Shown here: piece by piece, positions 1 through 12,217 of the stretch
Position numbering within the stretch: the stretch's first letter is position 1
How the letters are laid out: every line of letters begins with the position of its first letter
Position numbers and translations under genes: made by a program
Assembly (NCBI GenBank): GCA_037974665.1
Contig: CM075765.1
Location: 59,608,247-59,672,246, forward strand
Length of the DNA: 64,000 nucleotides
Origin: Ehretia macrophylla
Lineage: Eukaryota > Streptophyta > Magnoliopsida > Boraginales > Ehretiaceae
Direction of reading: 5' to 3'
Notes under the pieces: model-generated
What the model was told of the DNA's origin: nothing
Database searches by the model: none
The model's input: the letters and a program-made list of their open reading frames with translations, nothing else

Positions 1-179
1 GTGGGATTCGGTAATAGAAAGTGATGGAATAGATTGTCGTCCTTTTTGCGGCTCACGACGTACAATCCGGGATGGAAAAACAGCGCAAAAGAAGAAAAGT
101 GTCCAGAAACTGATGAAAACATTCAATTTTGGGCTCCGAAAATAGGTGCAACAGAACAGGCTTGCTGCCCCGGTCGTAG

Positions 180-194
180 AGCTCTCGGAGAGCT
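180..194. repeat. 7-bp-arm inverted repeat in the satellite monomer (first instance)
   Basis: AGCTCTC, one G, then GAGAGCT: perfect 7-bp arms. It recurs at the same place in most of the roughly 149 monomers (for example 63697-63730 and 47602-47640), although individual copies carry point changes such as CTCAGAG, CTTGGAG or GAGTGCT. It could extrude as a small hairpin or be a dyad binding site. No function can be claimed. Confidence 0.8.
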
Positions 195-1989
195 TTCTAA
201 CGGTATGTTGTGCGCCGCGTAACACCTTACGGATCAAAAGTTATAGGTACCGGAGCGACGGAGACCAGGTCCTAAGCCCCATGCCCTCGGTTTGCGGACC
301 CAGACTCTACGTGAACCGAAGTTGTCTTGCACAAGGTGCCATTGGATTCGGTAATAGAAATGTGGTGGATTAGGTTGTTGTCCTTTTCGCGGCTCACGAC
401 GTACAATCAAGGACGGAAAAATAGCACAAAAGAAGAAAAGTGTCAAGAAACTGATGAAAACATTTGATTTTGGGCTCCAAAAATAGGCGCAGCCGAGCAG
501 GCATGCTGCCCCCGTTGTAGAGCTCTTTGAGAGATTTCCAATGGTATGATGTGCGCCGTATAACTCCTTACGGATCAAAAGTTGTGGGCACCGGAGTGAC
601 GGAGACATAGTCCTAAGCCCCACGCCCTCGGTTTGCTGGCCCAGCCTCTACGTGAAGCGAAGTTGTCTTGCCCAAGGTGGCGTGGGATTCGGTAATAGAA
701 TTGTGATGGATTAGGTTTTTGTCCTTTACGCGGCTCACGACGTACGATCCGGGACGAAAAAACAACGAAAAAGAAGAAAAGTATCCAGAAATTGATGAAA
801 ACGTTCAATTTTAGGCTCCGAAAAAAACCTCAGCCGAGCAGGTTTGCTGCCCCCGTCGTAGAGCTGTCAGAGAGCTTTCCTACGGTATGCTGTGCACCGC
901 GTAACTCTTCACGAATCAATAGTTGTAGGCACCGGAGCGACGGAGACCTGGTCCTAAGCCTCACACCCTCGGTATGCAGGCCCAGCCTCTACGTGACGCG
1001 AAGTTGTCTTGCACAAGGTGGTATGGGATTCGGTAATAGAAATGTGGTGGATTAGGTTGCCGTCATTTTCACAGCTCAGGACGTTCGATCCGGGACGGAA
1101 AAACAGTGTAAAAGAAGAAAAGTGTCAAGAAACGGATGAAAATGTACGATTCTGGGCTCCGAAAATTGGCACAGCAGAGCAGGCTTGTTGCCCCCGTTGG
1201 AGAGCTCTCAAAGTGCTTTCCAACGGTATGCTGTGTGCCGCGTAACTCCTTACGAATCAAAAGTTATGGGCACCGGAGCGACGGAGACCTGGTGCTTAGC
1301 CCCACGTCCTCGGTTTGCAGGCCCAGCCTCTACGTGAAGCAAAGTTGTCTTGCACAAGGTGACGTGGGATTCGGTAATAGAAATATGGTGGATTAGGTTT
1401 TCATCCTTTTCGCGGCTCACGACGTACGATCATGGACAAAAAAATAGTGCAAAAGAAGAAAAGTGGCCCAAAACGGATGAAAATGTTCTATTTTGGGCCC
1501 CAAAAACAGGCGCAGCTGAGTAAGCATCTGCCCTCGTCGTAGAGCTCTCGGAGAGCTTTCCAACGGTATGTTGTGCCTCGCATAACTCATACGGATCAAA
1601 AGTTATGGGCACTGGAGCAACAGAGTCCTAGTCCTAAGCCCCACGTCCTCAGTTTGCAGGCCCAGCCTCTACGTGAAGCGAAGTTGTCTTGCCTAAGGTG
1701 GCGTGGGATTCGGTAATAGAATTGTGAAGGATTAGGTTGTCGTCCTTTTCGCGCTTCATGACGTACGATCCGGTACGAAAAAACAGCGTAAAACATAAAA
1801 TGTGTCCAGAAACTGATGAAAACGTTCGATTTTAGGCTCTGAAAACAGGCGCAGCTGAGCAAGCTTGCTACCCCCGTCGTAGATCTCTCGGAGGGCTATC
1901 CAACAGTATGCTGTGCGCCGCGTAACTCCTTACGGATCAAAAGTTATGGGCACCGGAGCGACGGAGACCTAGTCCTAAGCCCCACGCCC

Positions 1990-3310
1990 TTGGTTTGCGA
2001 GCCCAGCCTCTACGTGAAGCGAAGTTGTCTTGCAGAAGGTACCATGGGATTCAGTAATAGAAATGTGGTGGATTAGGTTGTCGTCCTTTTCGCGGCTCAC
2101 GACGTACGATTCGGGATGGAAAAACAGCGCAAAAGAAGAAAAGTGTCCAAAAACTGAGGAAAATGTTCAATTTTGGGCACCGAAAACAGTCGCAGCTGAG
2201 CAGGCTTGCTGCCCCCGTCGTACAGCTCTCTGAGAGCTTTCCAACGGTATTTTGTGCGCCGCATAACTCCTTACGGATCAAAAGTTATGGGCACTGGAGT
2301 AATAGAGTCCTGGTCCTAAGCCCCACGTCCTCGGTTTGCGAGCCCAGCCTCTACGTGAAGGAATTTGTCTTGACCAAGGTAGCGTGGGATTCGGTAATAG
2401 AATTGTGATAGATTAGGTTGTCGTCCTTTTTGCGCCTCACGACGTACGATCCGGTACGAAAAAACAGCGTAAAAGATAAAATTTGTCCTGGAACTGATGA
2501 AAACGTTTGATTTTAGGCTCCAAAAACAGGCGCAGCTAAGCAGGCTTGGTACCCCCATCGTAGATCTCTCAGAGAGCTTTCCAACGGTATGCTGTGCGCC
2601 GCGTAACACCTTACGGATCAAAAGTTATGGGCACCGGAGCGACGGAGACCTAGTCCAAAGCCCCACGCCCGCGGTTTGCGAGCCCAGCCTCTACGTGAAG
2701 CGAAGTTGTCTTGCAGAAGGTGCCGTGGGATTCAGTAATAGAAATGTGGTGGATTAGGTTGTCATCCTTTTCGCGGCTCACGACGTACGATCCGGGATAG
2801 AAAAACAGCGGAAAAGAAGAAAAGTGTCCAAAATTGATGAAAACGTTCAATTTTGGGCTCCGAAAACAGGAGCAGCCGAGCAGGCTTGCTACCCCCGTCG
2901 TAGAGCTCACGGAGAGCTTTCCAACGGTATGATGTGTGACGCGTAACTGGTTAAGGAACAAAAGTTATGGGCACCTGAGCGACGGAGACCTGGTCCTAAG
3001 CCCCACGTCCTCGGTTTGCTGGCCTAGCCTCTACGTGAAGCGAAGTTGTCTTGCATAAGGTGCCGTGGGATTCGGTAATAGAAATGTGATGGATTCGGTT
3101 GTCATCTTTTTTGCGGCTCACGACGTACGATCCGGGAAGGCAAAACAGCGCAAAAGAAGAATAGTGTCCAAAAACTCATGAAAACGTTCAATTTTGTGCT
3201 CCGAAAATAGGCGCAGCAAAGAAGTTTGGTAGCCCCCGTCGTAGAGATCTCGGAAAGCATTCCAATGGTTTGCTTTGCGCTGCGTAATTCCCTACGGATC
3301 AAAAGTTATG
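1990..3310 (+). repeat. Four-monomer block duplicated at 6646-7950 (left copy)
   Basis: This stretch and 6646-7950 share a constant offset of 4656 bp and many private variants, such as GCAGAAGGTACCATGGGATTC, GAATTTGTCTTGACC and GATAAAATTTGTCCTGG. The offset equals 14 monomers less about 120 bp, the deletion near 6090. Similarity is highest in 2180-2930 and falls off to the right. Confidence 0.8.
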
Positions 3311-6082
3311 GGCACCGGAGCGACGGAGACCTGGTCCTAAGCCCCACACCCTTGGTTTGCTGGCCCAACATCTTCGTGAAGCGAAGTTGTCTTGCCCAAG
3401 GTGGCGTAGGATTTGGTAATAGAATTGTGATGGATTAGGTTGTCATCCTTTACGCGGCTCACGACGTACGATCCGGGACGACAAAACAGCGAAAAAGATG
3501 AAACGTATCCAGAAATTGATGAAAACGTTCGATTTTAGGCTCCGAAAAAACCCTCAGCCGGGCAGGTTTTCTATCCCCGTCGTAGAGCTGTCGGAGAGCT
3601 TTCCTACGGTATGCTGTGCACCGCGTAACTCTTCACGAATCAATAGTTATAGGCACCGGAGCGACGGAGACCTGGTCCTAAGCCCCACACCCTCGGTATG
3701 CGGGCCCAGCCTCTACGTGACGCGAAGTTGTCTTGCACAAGGTGCTACGGGATTCGGTAATGGAAATGTGGTGGATTAGGTTGTCGTCCTTTTCACAGCT
3801 CAGGACGTTCGATCCGGGACGGAAAAACAGTGCAAAAGAATAAAAGTGTCAAGAAACTGATGAAAATGTTCGATTTAGGGCTCCGAAAACTGGCACAGTA
3901 GAGCAAGCTTGTTGCCCCCGTTGGAGAGCTCTCAGAGAGCTCTCCAACGGTATGCTGTGTGCCGCGTAACTCCTTACGGATCAAAAGTTATGGGCACCGG
4001 AGCGACGGAGACCTGGTCCTTAGCCCCACGCCCTCGGTTTGCAAGCCCAGCCTCTACGTGAAGCAAAGTTGTCCTGCAGAAGGTGCCGTGGGATTCGGCA
4101 ATAGAAATGTGGTGGATTAGGTTGTCGTCATTTTCACGGCTCACGACGTACGATCAGGGATAAAAAAAAACAGTGCAAAAGAAGAAAAGTGTCCAAAAAC
4201 TGAGGAAAATGTTCAATTTTGGGCACCGAAAACAGTCGCAGCTGAGCAGGCTTGCTGCCCCCGTCGTACAGCTCTCTGAGAGCTTTCCAACGGTATTTTG
4301 TGCGCCGCATAACTCCTTACGGATCAAAAGTTATGGGCACTGGAGCAATAGAGTCCTGGTCCTAAGCCCCACGTCCTCGATTTACGGGCCCAGCCTCTAC
4401 GTGAAGCGAATTTGTCTTGCCCAAAGTGGCGTGGGATTCGGTAATAGAATTGTGATGGATTAGGTTGTCGTCCTTTTTGTGCCTCACGACGTACGATCTG
4501 GTACGAAAAAATAGCGTAAAATATAAAATTTGTCTAGAAATTGATGAAAACGTTCGATTTTAGGCTCCGAAAATAGGCGCAGCTGAGCAGGCTTGCTACC
4601 CCCGTCGTAGATCCCTCGGAGGGCTTTCCAACGGTATGTTGTGCGCCGCGTAACACCTTACGGATCAAAAGTTATAGGCACCGGAGCGACAGAGACCTAG
4701 TCCTATGCCCCACGCCGTCGGTTTGCTGGCCCAGCCTCTACGTGAAGCGAAGTAGTCTTGCCCAAGGTGGCGTGGGATTCGGTAATAGAATTGTGATGGA
4801 TTAGGTTGTCGTCCTTTACGCGGCTCACGATGTATGATCCGGGACGAAAAAACAGCGAAAAAGAAGAAAAGTATCCAGAAATTGATGAAAACGTTCGATT
4901 TTAGGCTCTGAAAAAACCCTCAGCCGCTCAAGTTTGCTGCCCCCGTCGTAGAGCTGTCGGAGAGCTTTCCAACGGTATGCTGTGCGCCGCGTAACTCTTC
5001 ACGAATCAATAGTTATAGGCACCGGAGCGACGAAGACCTGGTCCTAAGCCCCATACCCTCGGTATGCGGGCCCAGCCTCTACGTGACACGAAGTTGTCTT
5101 GCACAAGGTACTATGGGATTCGGTAATAGAAATGTGGTGGATTAGGTTGTCGTCCTTTTCACAGCTCAGGACGTTCGATTTGGGACGGAAAAACAGTGCA
5201 ATAGAAGAAAAGTGTTAAGAAACTGATGAAAATATTCGATTTTGGGCTCTAAAAACTGGCACAGCAGAGCAGGCTTGTTACCCCGTTGGAGAGCTCTCAA
5301 AGAGCTTTCCAACAGTATGCTGTGCGCCGTGTAACACCTTACGGATCAAAAGTTATGGGCACCGGAGCGACGGAGACCTAGTCCTAAGCCCCACGTCCTC
5401 GGTTCGCTGGCCCAGCCTCTATGTGAAGCGAAGTTGTCTTGCCCAAGGTGGCATGGGATTCGGTAATAGAATTGTGATGGATTAGGTTGTCGTCCTTTAC
5501 GCGGCTCATGACGTACGATCCGGGACGAAAAAACAGCGAAAAAGAAGAAAAGTATACAGAAATTGATGAAAACGTTCGATTTTAGGCTCCGAAAAAACCC
5601 TCAACTGATCAGGTTTGCTGCCCACGTCGTAGAACTGTCGAAGAGCTTTCCAACAGTATGCTGTGCGCCACGTAACTCTTCACGAATCAATAGTTATAGG
5701 CACCGGAGCGACGGAGACCTGGTCCTAAGCCTCACACCCTCGGTATGCAGGCCCAGCCTCTACGTGACGCGAAGTTGTCTTGCACAAGGTGGTATGGGAT
5801 TCGGTAATAGAAATATGGTGGATTAGGTTTTCATCCTTTTCGCGGCTCACGACGTACGATCATGGACAAAAAAATAGTGCAAAAGAAGAAAAGTGTCCAA
5901 AAACTGATGAAAACGTTCAATTTTGGGCCCCGAAAATAGGCGCAGCTAAGCAGGCTTGCTCCCCCCGTCGTAGAGCTCTCTGAGAGCTTTCCAACGGTAT
6001 GTTGTGCGCCGCATAACTCCTTACGGATCAAAAGTTATGGGCACTAGAGCAATAGAGTCTTGGTCCTAAGCCCCACGTCATC

Positions 6083-6100
6083 GGTTTGCACAAAAAAACA
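6083..6100 (+). repeat. Truncated satellite monomer, junction of a deletion of about 120 bp
   Basis: The sequence jumps from the TCGGTTTGCA segment straight into AAAAAAACAGTGCAAAAGAAG. The part between them in a normal monomer (the CCTCTACGTGAAGCG, GGATTAGG and CTCACGACGTACG segments, about 120 bp) is missing. It is likely an unequal-crossover or replication-slippage scar. Confidence 0.85.
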
Positions 6101-6645
6101 GTGCAAAAGAAGAAAAGTGTCCAAAAACTGATGAAAACGTTCAATTTTGGGCCCCGAAAACAGGCGCAGCTGAGCAGGCTTGCTGCCCCCGTCGTAGAGC
6201 TCTCTGAGAGCTTTCCAACGGTATGTTGTGCACCGCATTACTCCTTACGGATCAAAAGTTATGGGCACTGGAGCAATAGAGTCCTGGTCCCAAGCCCCAC
6301 GTCCTCGGTTTGCGGAACCAGCCTCTACGTGAAGCGAATTTGTCTTGCCCAAGGTGACGTGGGATTCGGTAATAGAATTGTGATGGATTAGGTTGTCGTC
6401 CTTTTCGCGCCTCACGATGTACGATCTGGTACAAAAAAATAGTGTAAAAGATAAAATTTGTCCAGAAACTGATGAAAACTTTTGATTTTAGGCTCCGAAA
6501 ATAGGCGCAGTTGAGCAGGCTTGCTACCCCCATCGTAGATCTCTCAGAGAGCTTTCCAACGGTATGCTGTGCGCCACGTAACACCTTACGGATCAAAAGT
6601 TATGAGCACCGGAGCGACGCAGACCTAGTCCTAAGCCCCACGCCT

Positions 6646-7950
6646 TCGGTTTGCGAGCCCAGCCTCTACGTGAAGCGAAGTTGTCTTGCAGAAGGTACCA
6701 TGGGATTCAGTAATAGAAATGTGGTGGATTAGGTTGTCGTCCTTTTCGCGGCTCACGACGTACGATTCGGGATGGAAAAACAGCGCAAAAGAAGAAAAGT
6801 GTCCAAAAATTGATGAAAATGTTCAATTTTTGGCACCGAAAACAATCGCAGCTAAGCAGGCTTGCTGCCCCCGTCATACAGCTCTCTGAGAGCTTTCCAA
6901 CGGTATTTTGTGCGCCGCATAACTCCTTACGGATCAAAAGTTATGGGCACTGGAGTAATAGAGTCCTGGTCCTAAGCCCCACGTCCTCGGTTTGCGAGCC
7001 CAGCCTCTACGTGAAGGAATTTGTCTTGACCAAGGTAGCGTGGGATTCGGTAATAGAATTGTGATAGATTAGGTTGTCGTCCTTTTTGCGCCTCACGACG
7101 TACGATCCGGTACGAAAAAACAGCGTAAAAGATAAAATTTGTCCTGGAACTGATGAAAACGTTTGATTTTAGGCTCCAAAAACAGGCGCAGCTAAGCAGG
7201 CTTGGTACCCCCATCGTAGATCTCTCGGAGAGCTTTCCAACGGTATGCTGTGTGCCGCGTAACTCCTTACGGATCAAAAGTTATGGGCACCGGAGCGACG
7301 GAGACCTAGTCCAAAGCCCCACGGCCGCGGTTTGCGAGCCCAGCCTCCACGTGAAGCGAAGTTGTCTTGCAGAAGGTGCCGTGGGACTCAGAAATAGAAA
7401 TGTGGTGGATTAGGTTGTCATCCTTTTCGCGGCTCACGACGTACGATCCGGGATAGAAAAACAGCGAAAAAGAAGAAAAGTGTCCAAAATTGATGAAAAC
7501 GTTCAATTTTGGGCTCCGAAAACAGGAGCAGCCGAGCAGGCTTGCTACCCCCGTCGTGGAGCTCACGGAGAGCTTTCCAACGGTATGCTGTGTGACGCAT
7601 AACTGCTTACGGAAAAAAAGTTATGGGCACTTGAGCGACGGAGACTTGGTCCTAAGCCCCACGCCCTCGGTTTGCTAGCCCAGCCTCTACGTGAAGCGAA
7701 GTTGTCTTGCACAAGGTGCCGTGGGATTCGGTAATAGAAATGTGATGGATTAGGTTGTCATCTTTTTCGCGGCTCACGACGTACGATCCGGGAAGGCAAA
7801 ACAGCGCAAAAGAAGAAAAGTGTCCAGAAACTCAAGAAAATGTTCAATTTTGGGCTCCGAAAATAGGCGCAGCAAAGTAGGTTGGTAGCCCCCTTCGTGG
7901 AGCTCGGAGAGCATTCCAATGGTATGCTGTGCGCTGCGTAACTCCTTACA
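6646..7950 (+). repeat. Four-monomer block duplicated from 1990-3310 (right copy)
   Basis: Partner of 1990-3310 at an offset of 4656 bp, sharing the same private variants in the same order. Small differences, such as GAACTGATG contexts and CGCATAACTGC against CGCGTAACTGG, show that the copies have since diverged slightly. Confidence 0.8.
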
Positions 7951-8427
7951 GATCAAAAGTTATGGGCACCGGAGCGACGGAGACCTGGTCCTAAGCCCCA
8001 CACCCTCGGTTTGCTGGCCCAGCATCTCCGTGAAGCGAAGTTGTCTTGCATAAGGTACCGTGGGATTCGGTAATAGAAATGTGGTGGATTAGGTTGTCGT
8101 CCTTTTTGCGGCTCACGACGTACGATCCGGGACGGAAAAACAGCGCAAAATAAGAAAAGTGTCCAAAAACTAATGAAAACGTTCAATTTTGGGCTCCGAA
8201 AATAGGCGCAGCAGAGCAGGTTGGTTGCCCCAGTCGTAGAGCTCTCAGAGGGCTTTCCAACGGTATGCTGTACACCGCGTAACACCTTAAGGATCAAATG
8301 TTATGGGCACCGGAGCGACGGAGACCTGGCCCTGAGCCCCATGCCCTCGGTTTGTGGGCCCAGCCTCTACGTGAAGCGAAGTTGTCTTGCCTAAGGTGGC
8401 ATGGGATTCGGTAATAGAAATATGATG

Positions 8428-8744
8428 GATTAGGTTGTCGTCCTTTTTGCGGCTCACGAAGTACGATCCGGGACGGAAAAACAGCGTAAAAGAAGAAAGG
8501 TGTCCAGAAACTGATGAAAACAGGTGCAGCAGAGCAGGCTTACTACCCCCGTCGTAGAGCTCTCGGAGAGCTTTTCAACAGTATGCTGTGCGTCGCGTAA
8601 CTCCTTATGGATCAAAAGTAATGGGCACAGGAGCGACGGAGACCTGGTCTAAGTCCCATGGCCTCGGTTTGCGGGCCTAGCCTTTACTTGAAGCGAAGTT
8701 GTCTTGCACAAGGTGTGGTAGGATTCGGTAATAGAAATGTGATG
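8428..8744 (+). repeat. Short (S-type) satellite monomer, 317 bp
   Basis: The monomer lacks about 22 bp (the GTTCAATTTTGGGCTCCGAAA segment), so GATGAAAAC runs directly into AGGTGCAGCAGAGC at 8522. The same deletion is found at 9861, 11541, 44547, 45888, 47229, 48569, 49909, 51250 and 52931, so it marks one monomer lineage used as a phase marker of higher-order repeats. Confidence 0.88.
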
Positions 8745-9860
8745 GATTAGGTTGTCGTCCTTTTCGCAGCTCACGACGTATGATCTGGGACGGAAAAACA
8801 ACGCAAAAGAAGAAAAGTTTCAAGAAACTGTTGAAAACTTCTATTTTGGGCTCCGAAAATAGGCGCAGCCGAGCAGGCTTGCTGCCCCCATCGTAGAGCT
8901 CTCGGAGAGCTTTCAAACAACATGCTGTGCGCCACATAACTCCTTACGGATCAAAAGTTACGGGCACTGGAGCGACGGAGACCTGGTCCTAAGCCCCATG
9001 CCCTCGGTTTGCGGGCCCAGCCTCTATGTGAAGCGAAGTTGTCTTGCACAAGGTGCCATGGGATTTGGTAATAGAAATGTGATGGATTAGGTTGTCGTCT
9101 TTTTTTAGGCTCACGACGTTGGATCCGGGAAGAAAAAACAGCGCAAAAGAAGAAAAGTGTCCAGAAACTAATGAAAATGTTCAATTTTGGGCTCCGAAAA
9201 TAGGCGCAGCAAAGCAGGTTGGCTGCCCCGGACGTAGAGCTCTCGAAGTGCTTTCCAATGGTATGCTATGCGCCGCGTAACTCCTTGCGGATCAAAAGTT
9301 ATGGGCACCGGAGTGATGGAGACCTGGTCCTAAGCCCCACGCCCTCAGTTTGCTGGCCCAGAATCTACGTGAAGCGAAGTTTCCTTGCATAAGGTACCGT
9401 GGGATTCGGTAATAGAAATGTGGTGGATTAGGTTGTCGACCTTTTCGCGGCTCACGACGTACGATACGGGATGAAAAAACAGCGCAAAAGAAGAAAAATG
9501 TCCAGAAACTAATGAAAACATTCAATTTTGGTCTCCGAAAACAAGCGCAGCAAAGCAGGTTGGCTGCCCCCGTCGTAGAGCTCTCGGAGAGCTTTCCAAC
9601 GGTATACTGTGCGCCACGTAACCCCTTAAGGATCAAAAGTTATGGGCACCAGAGCGACGGAGACCTGGTCCTGAGCCCCATGCCCTCGTTTTGTGGGCCC
9701 AGCCTCTACTTGAAGCGAAGTTGTCTTGCCCAATGTGGCGTGGGATTCTGTAATAGAAATGTGATGGATTAGGTTGTCGTCCTTTTTGCGGCTCACAAAG
9801 TATGATCCGGGACAGAAAAACAGCGTAAAAGAAGAAAAGTGTCCAGAAACTGATGAAAAC

Positions 9861-11681
9861 AGGTGCACTAGAGAAGGCTTGCTGCCCCGTCGTAGAGCTC
9901 TCGGAGAGCTTTCCAATGGTAAGCTGTGCGCCGCGTAACTCCTTATGGATCAAATGTAATGGGCACCGGAGCGACGGAGACTTGGTCTAAGCCCCATGCC
10001 CTCGTTTTGCGGGCCTAGCCTCTACGTGAAGCGAAGTTGTCTTGTACAAGGTGTGGTGGGATTCGGTAATTGAAATGTGATGGATTAGGTTGTTGTCCTT
10101 TTTGCAGCTCATGACGTACGATCCGGGACGGAAAAACACCGCAACAGAAGAAAAGTGTCAAGAAACTGATGAAAACTTTGATTTTGTGCTCCGAAAACAG
10201 GCCTAGCCGAGCAGGCTTGATGCCCCCATTGTAGAGCTCTCCGAGAACTTTCCAACGGTATGCTGTGCGCCGCGTAACTCTTTGCGGATCAAAAGTTATA
10301 GGCACCGGAGCGACGGAGACCTGGTCCTAAGCCCACGCCCTCGGTTTACGGGCCCAGCCTCTACGTGAAGCGAAGTTGTCTTGCACAAGGTGCCGTGGGA
10401 TTCGATAATAGAAATGTGATGGATTAGGTTGTCGTCCTTTTCGCAGCTCACGACGAACGATCCAGGACGGAAAAACAGCGCAAAAAAAAGAAAAGTGTCC
10501 AAAAACTGATGAAAATGTTCAATTTTGGGCTCCCAAAATAGACGCAGCCGAGCAGGCTTGCTACCCCCTTCATAGAGCTCTCGGAGTGCTTTCCAACGGT
10601 ATGTTGTGCGCCGCGTAACTTCTTACGGATCAAAAGTAATGGGCACTAGACCGACAGAGACCTGGTCCTAAGCCCCACACCCTCGGTTTGCTGGCCAAGC
10701 CTCTACGTGAAGCGAAGTTGTCTTGCACAAGGTGCCGTGGGATACGGTAATAGAAATGTGATGGATTAGGTTGTCGTCCTTTTTGCAGCTCACGACGTAC
10801 GATCCAGGACGGAAAAACAGTACAAAAGAAGAAAAGTGTCCAGAAACTGATGAAAAAAGTTCAATTTTGGGCTCCGAAAATAGGCGCAGCCGATTAGGCT
10901 TGCTGCCCCCGTCGTAGAGCTCCCGGAGAGCTTTCCAACGGTATGTTGTGCGTCACGTAACTCCTTACAGATCAAAAGTAATGGGCACTGGAGCGATGGA
11001 GACCTGGTCCTAAGCCCTACGCCCTCGGTTTGCTGGCCCAGCCTCTACGTGCAGCGAAGTTGTCTTGCACAAGGTGCCGTGGGATTCGGTAGTAGAAATG
11101 TGGTGGATTAGATTGTCGTCCTTTTCGCGGCTCACGACGTACGATCCGGGACGGAAAAATAGCGCAAAAGAAGAAAAGTGTCCAGAAACTAATGAAAACA
11201 TTCAATTTTGGGCTACGAAAACAGGCACAGCAAAGCAGGTTTTCTGCCCTCCTCGTAGAGCTCTCGGAGAGCTTTCCAACGGTATGCTGTGCGCCACGTA
11301 ACCCCTTACTGATCAAAAGTTATAGGCACCTGAGTGACGGGGACCTGGTCTTGTGCCCCATGCCCTCGGTTTGTGGGCCTAGCCTCTACGTGAAGCGAAG
11401 TTGTCTTGCCCAAGGTGGCGTGGGATTCGGTAATAGAAATATGATGGATTAGGTTGTCGTCCTTTTCGCGGCTCACGAAGTACGGTCCGGGACGAAAAAA
11501 TAGCGTAAAAGAAGAAAAGTGTCCAAAAACTGATAAAAACAGGTGCAGCAGAGCAGGCTTGCTGCCCCCGTCGTAGAGCTCTCGGAGAGCTTTCCAACGG
11601 TATGCTGTGCGCCGCGTAACTCCTTATGGATAAAAAGTAATGGGCACCGGAGCGACGGAGACCTGGTCCTAAGCCCCACGC
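9861..11681 (+). repeat. Pentamer higher-order unit S-T-U-W-V before LTR A
   Basis: From the short monomer at 9861 to the next at 11541 is 1680 bp. Between them are a monomer with GAAAACTTTGATTTT (T, near 10178), one with CGACGAACGATCC (U, near 10450), one with GATGAAAAAAGTTC and CCGATTAGG (W, near 10850) and one with GCAAAGCAGGTTTTC (V, near 11230). The same order and spacing (1681 bp) occur at 51250-52931 before LTR C. Confidence 0.85.
11677..11681. repeat. Target-site duplication CACGC, left of LTR A
   Basis: CACGC directly precedes TGTCACGCC. The partner CATGC is at 14038-14042, with one C-to-T difference. Removing the element and one copy restores an uninterrupted monomer. Confidence 0.85.
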
Positions 11682-12194
11682 TGTCACGCCCCAACCCGAC
11701 CTATGAAGGTTAGACTAGGGTGTGATCTAAACATTCAAGTCATATCACGTACTTAATCGTTCAAGAGGGTTTAACACTTAACGTTTTAGCCTAAACTCCA
11801 CAAATTCTCCGGAAAACCGGCAGCATAACTGTTGTAATTAGGCTCTTTGGTTTGACCTAATTCTCTAAACGCTCAAATTTTTCAATCTCAATTTCATTTC
11901 CAACTAGGATTACTATTTACCATCAATTGAAACGCCTACTAACTATCTCGATGTTACGTTTGATTAATAACCTAGCATGATACTATGTCTCATTTGTTTG
12001 TTAAACCTCGTTACAAAAATACCTATTGACTTTAGCTTAATAGCGAGTACCTGCTTAAGATTTGGTTGGTTCATTTTACTTAGCCCTTACCTAATACTTC
12101 ATAATCCTATTATAGGTACTAGCAGTAATAATAGCAAAATGACCATAGTAGTGTCTAGTGTCTGTCTAGTTAACATTAGTACAAACCAAAATTA

Positions 12195-12217
12195 GACCCC
12201 AAATTACAACGTGGGTC
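12195..12217 (-). other. Conserved small inverted repeat in LTR A (partly decayed)
   Basis: GACCCC and GTGGGTC are separated by an A/T-rich 10-11 base loop. The same place in B, C and D has perfect GACCCC/GGGGTC arms, so here one arm has a point change. It lies just after a TTTTACATT stretch on the plus strand. It could be part of an RNA 3'-end signal, but no function is shown. Confidence 0.5.

Larger units (their letters stand above)
1..11681 (+). repeat. 341-bp tandem satellite, block 1 (about 34 monomers)
   Basis: Head-to-tail copies of one monomer fill this block. The landmark GGATTAGGTTGTCGTCC recurs every 340-342 bp (for example GAATAG at 27 and GATTAGG at 368). Each monomer carries in order: that landmark, a GCGGCTCACGACGTACGATC segment, an A-rich AAAAGAAGAAAAGTGTCC segment, TTTTGGGCTCCGAAAA, the inverted repeat AGCTCTCGGAGAGCT, TACGGATCAAAAGTTATGGG, ACCGGAGCGACGGAGACC, and CCTCTACGTGAAGCGAAGTT. 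Monomers differ from each other by several to many percent, with many differences at CG dinucleotides. No gene is present. A 120-bp deletion lies near 6090 and short monomers occur at about 8428-8744 and around 9861 and 11541. Confidence 0.97.

Noticed and set aside
186..214. CENP-B box in the satellite (CGTTGGAA on the minus strand)
   Set aside because: Only the central CGTTGGAA agrees. The essential TTCG at one side and CGGG at the other are absent (ACCG and GCTC instead), so it does not meet the motif.
34..222. Plus-strand frames starting at TTGTCGTCC in many monomers
   Set aside because: Same reason; they start at TTG, stop within the monomer and change with random substitutions and frameshifts.
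234..623. Minus-strand open frames of 60-137 codons recurring in most monomers
   Set aside because: They come from one monomer frame poor in stops, many begin at TTG or other non-ATG codons, the 341-bp period shifts frame from monomer to monomer, and the peptides change freely between copies with no sign of selection for protein.
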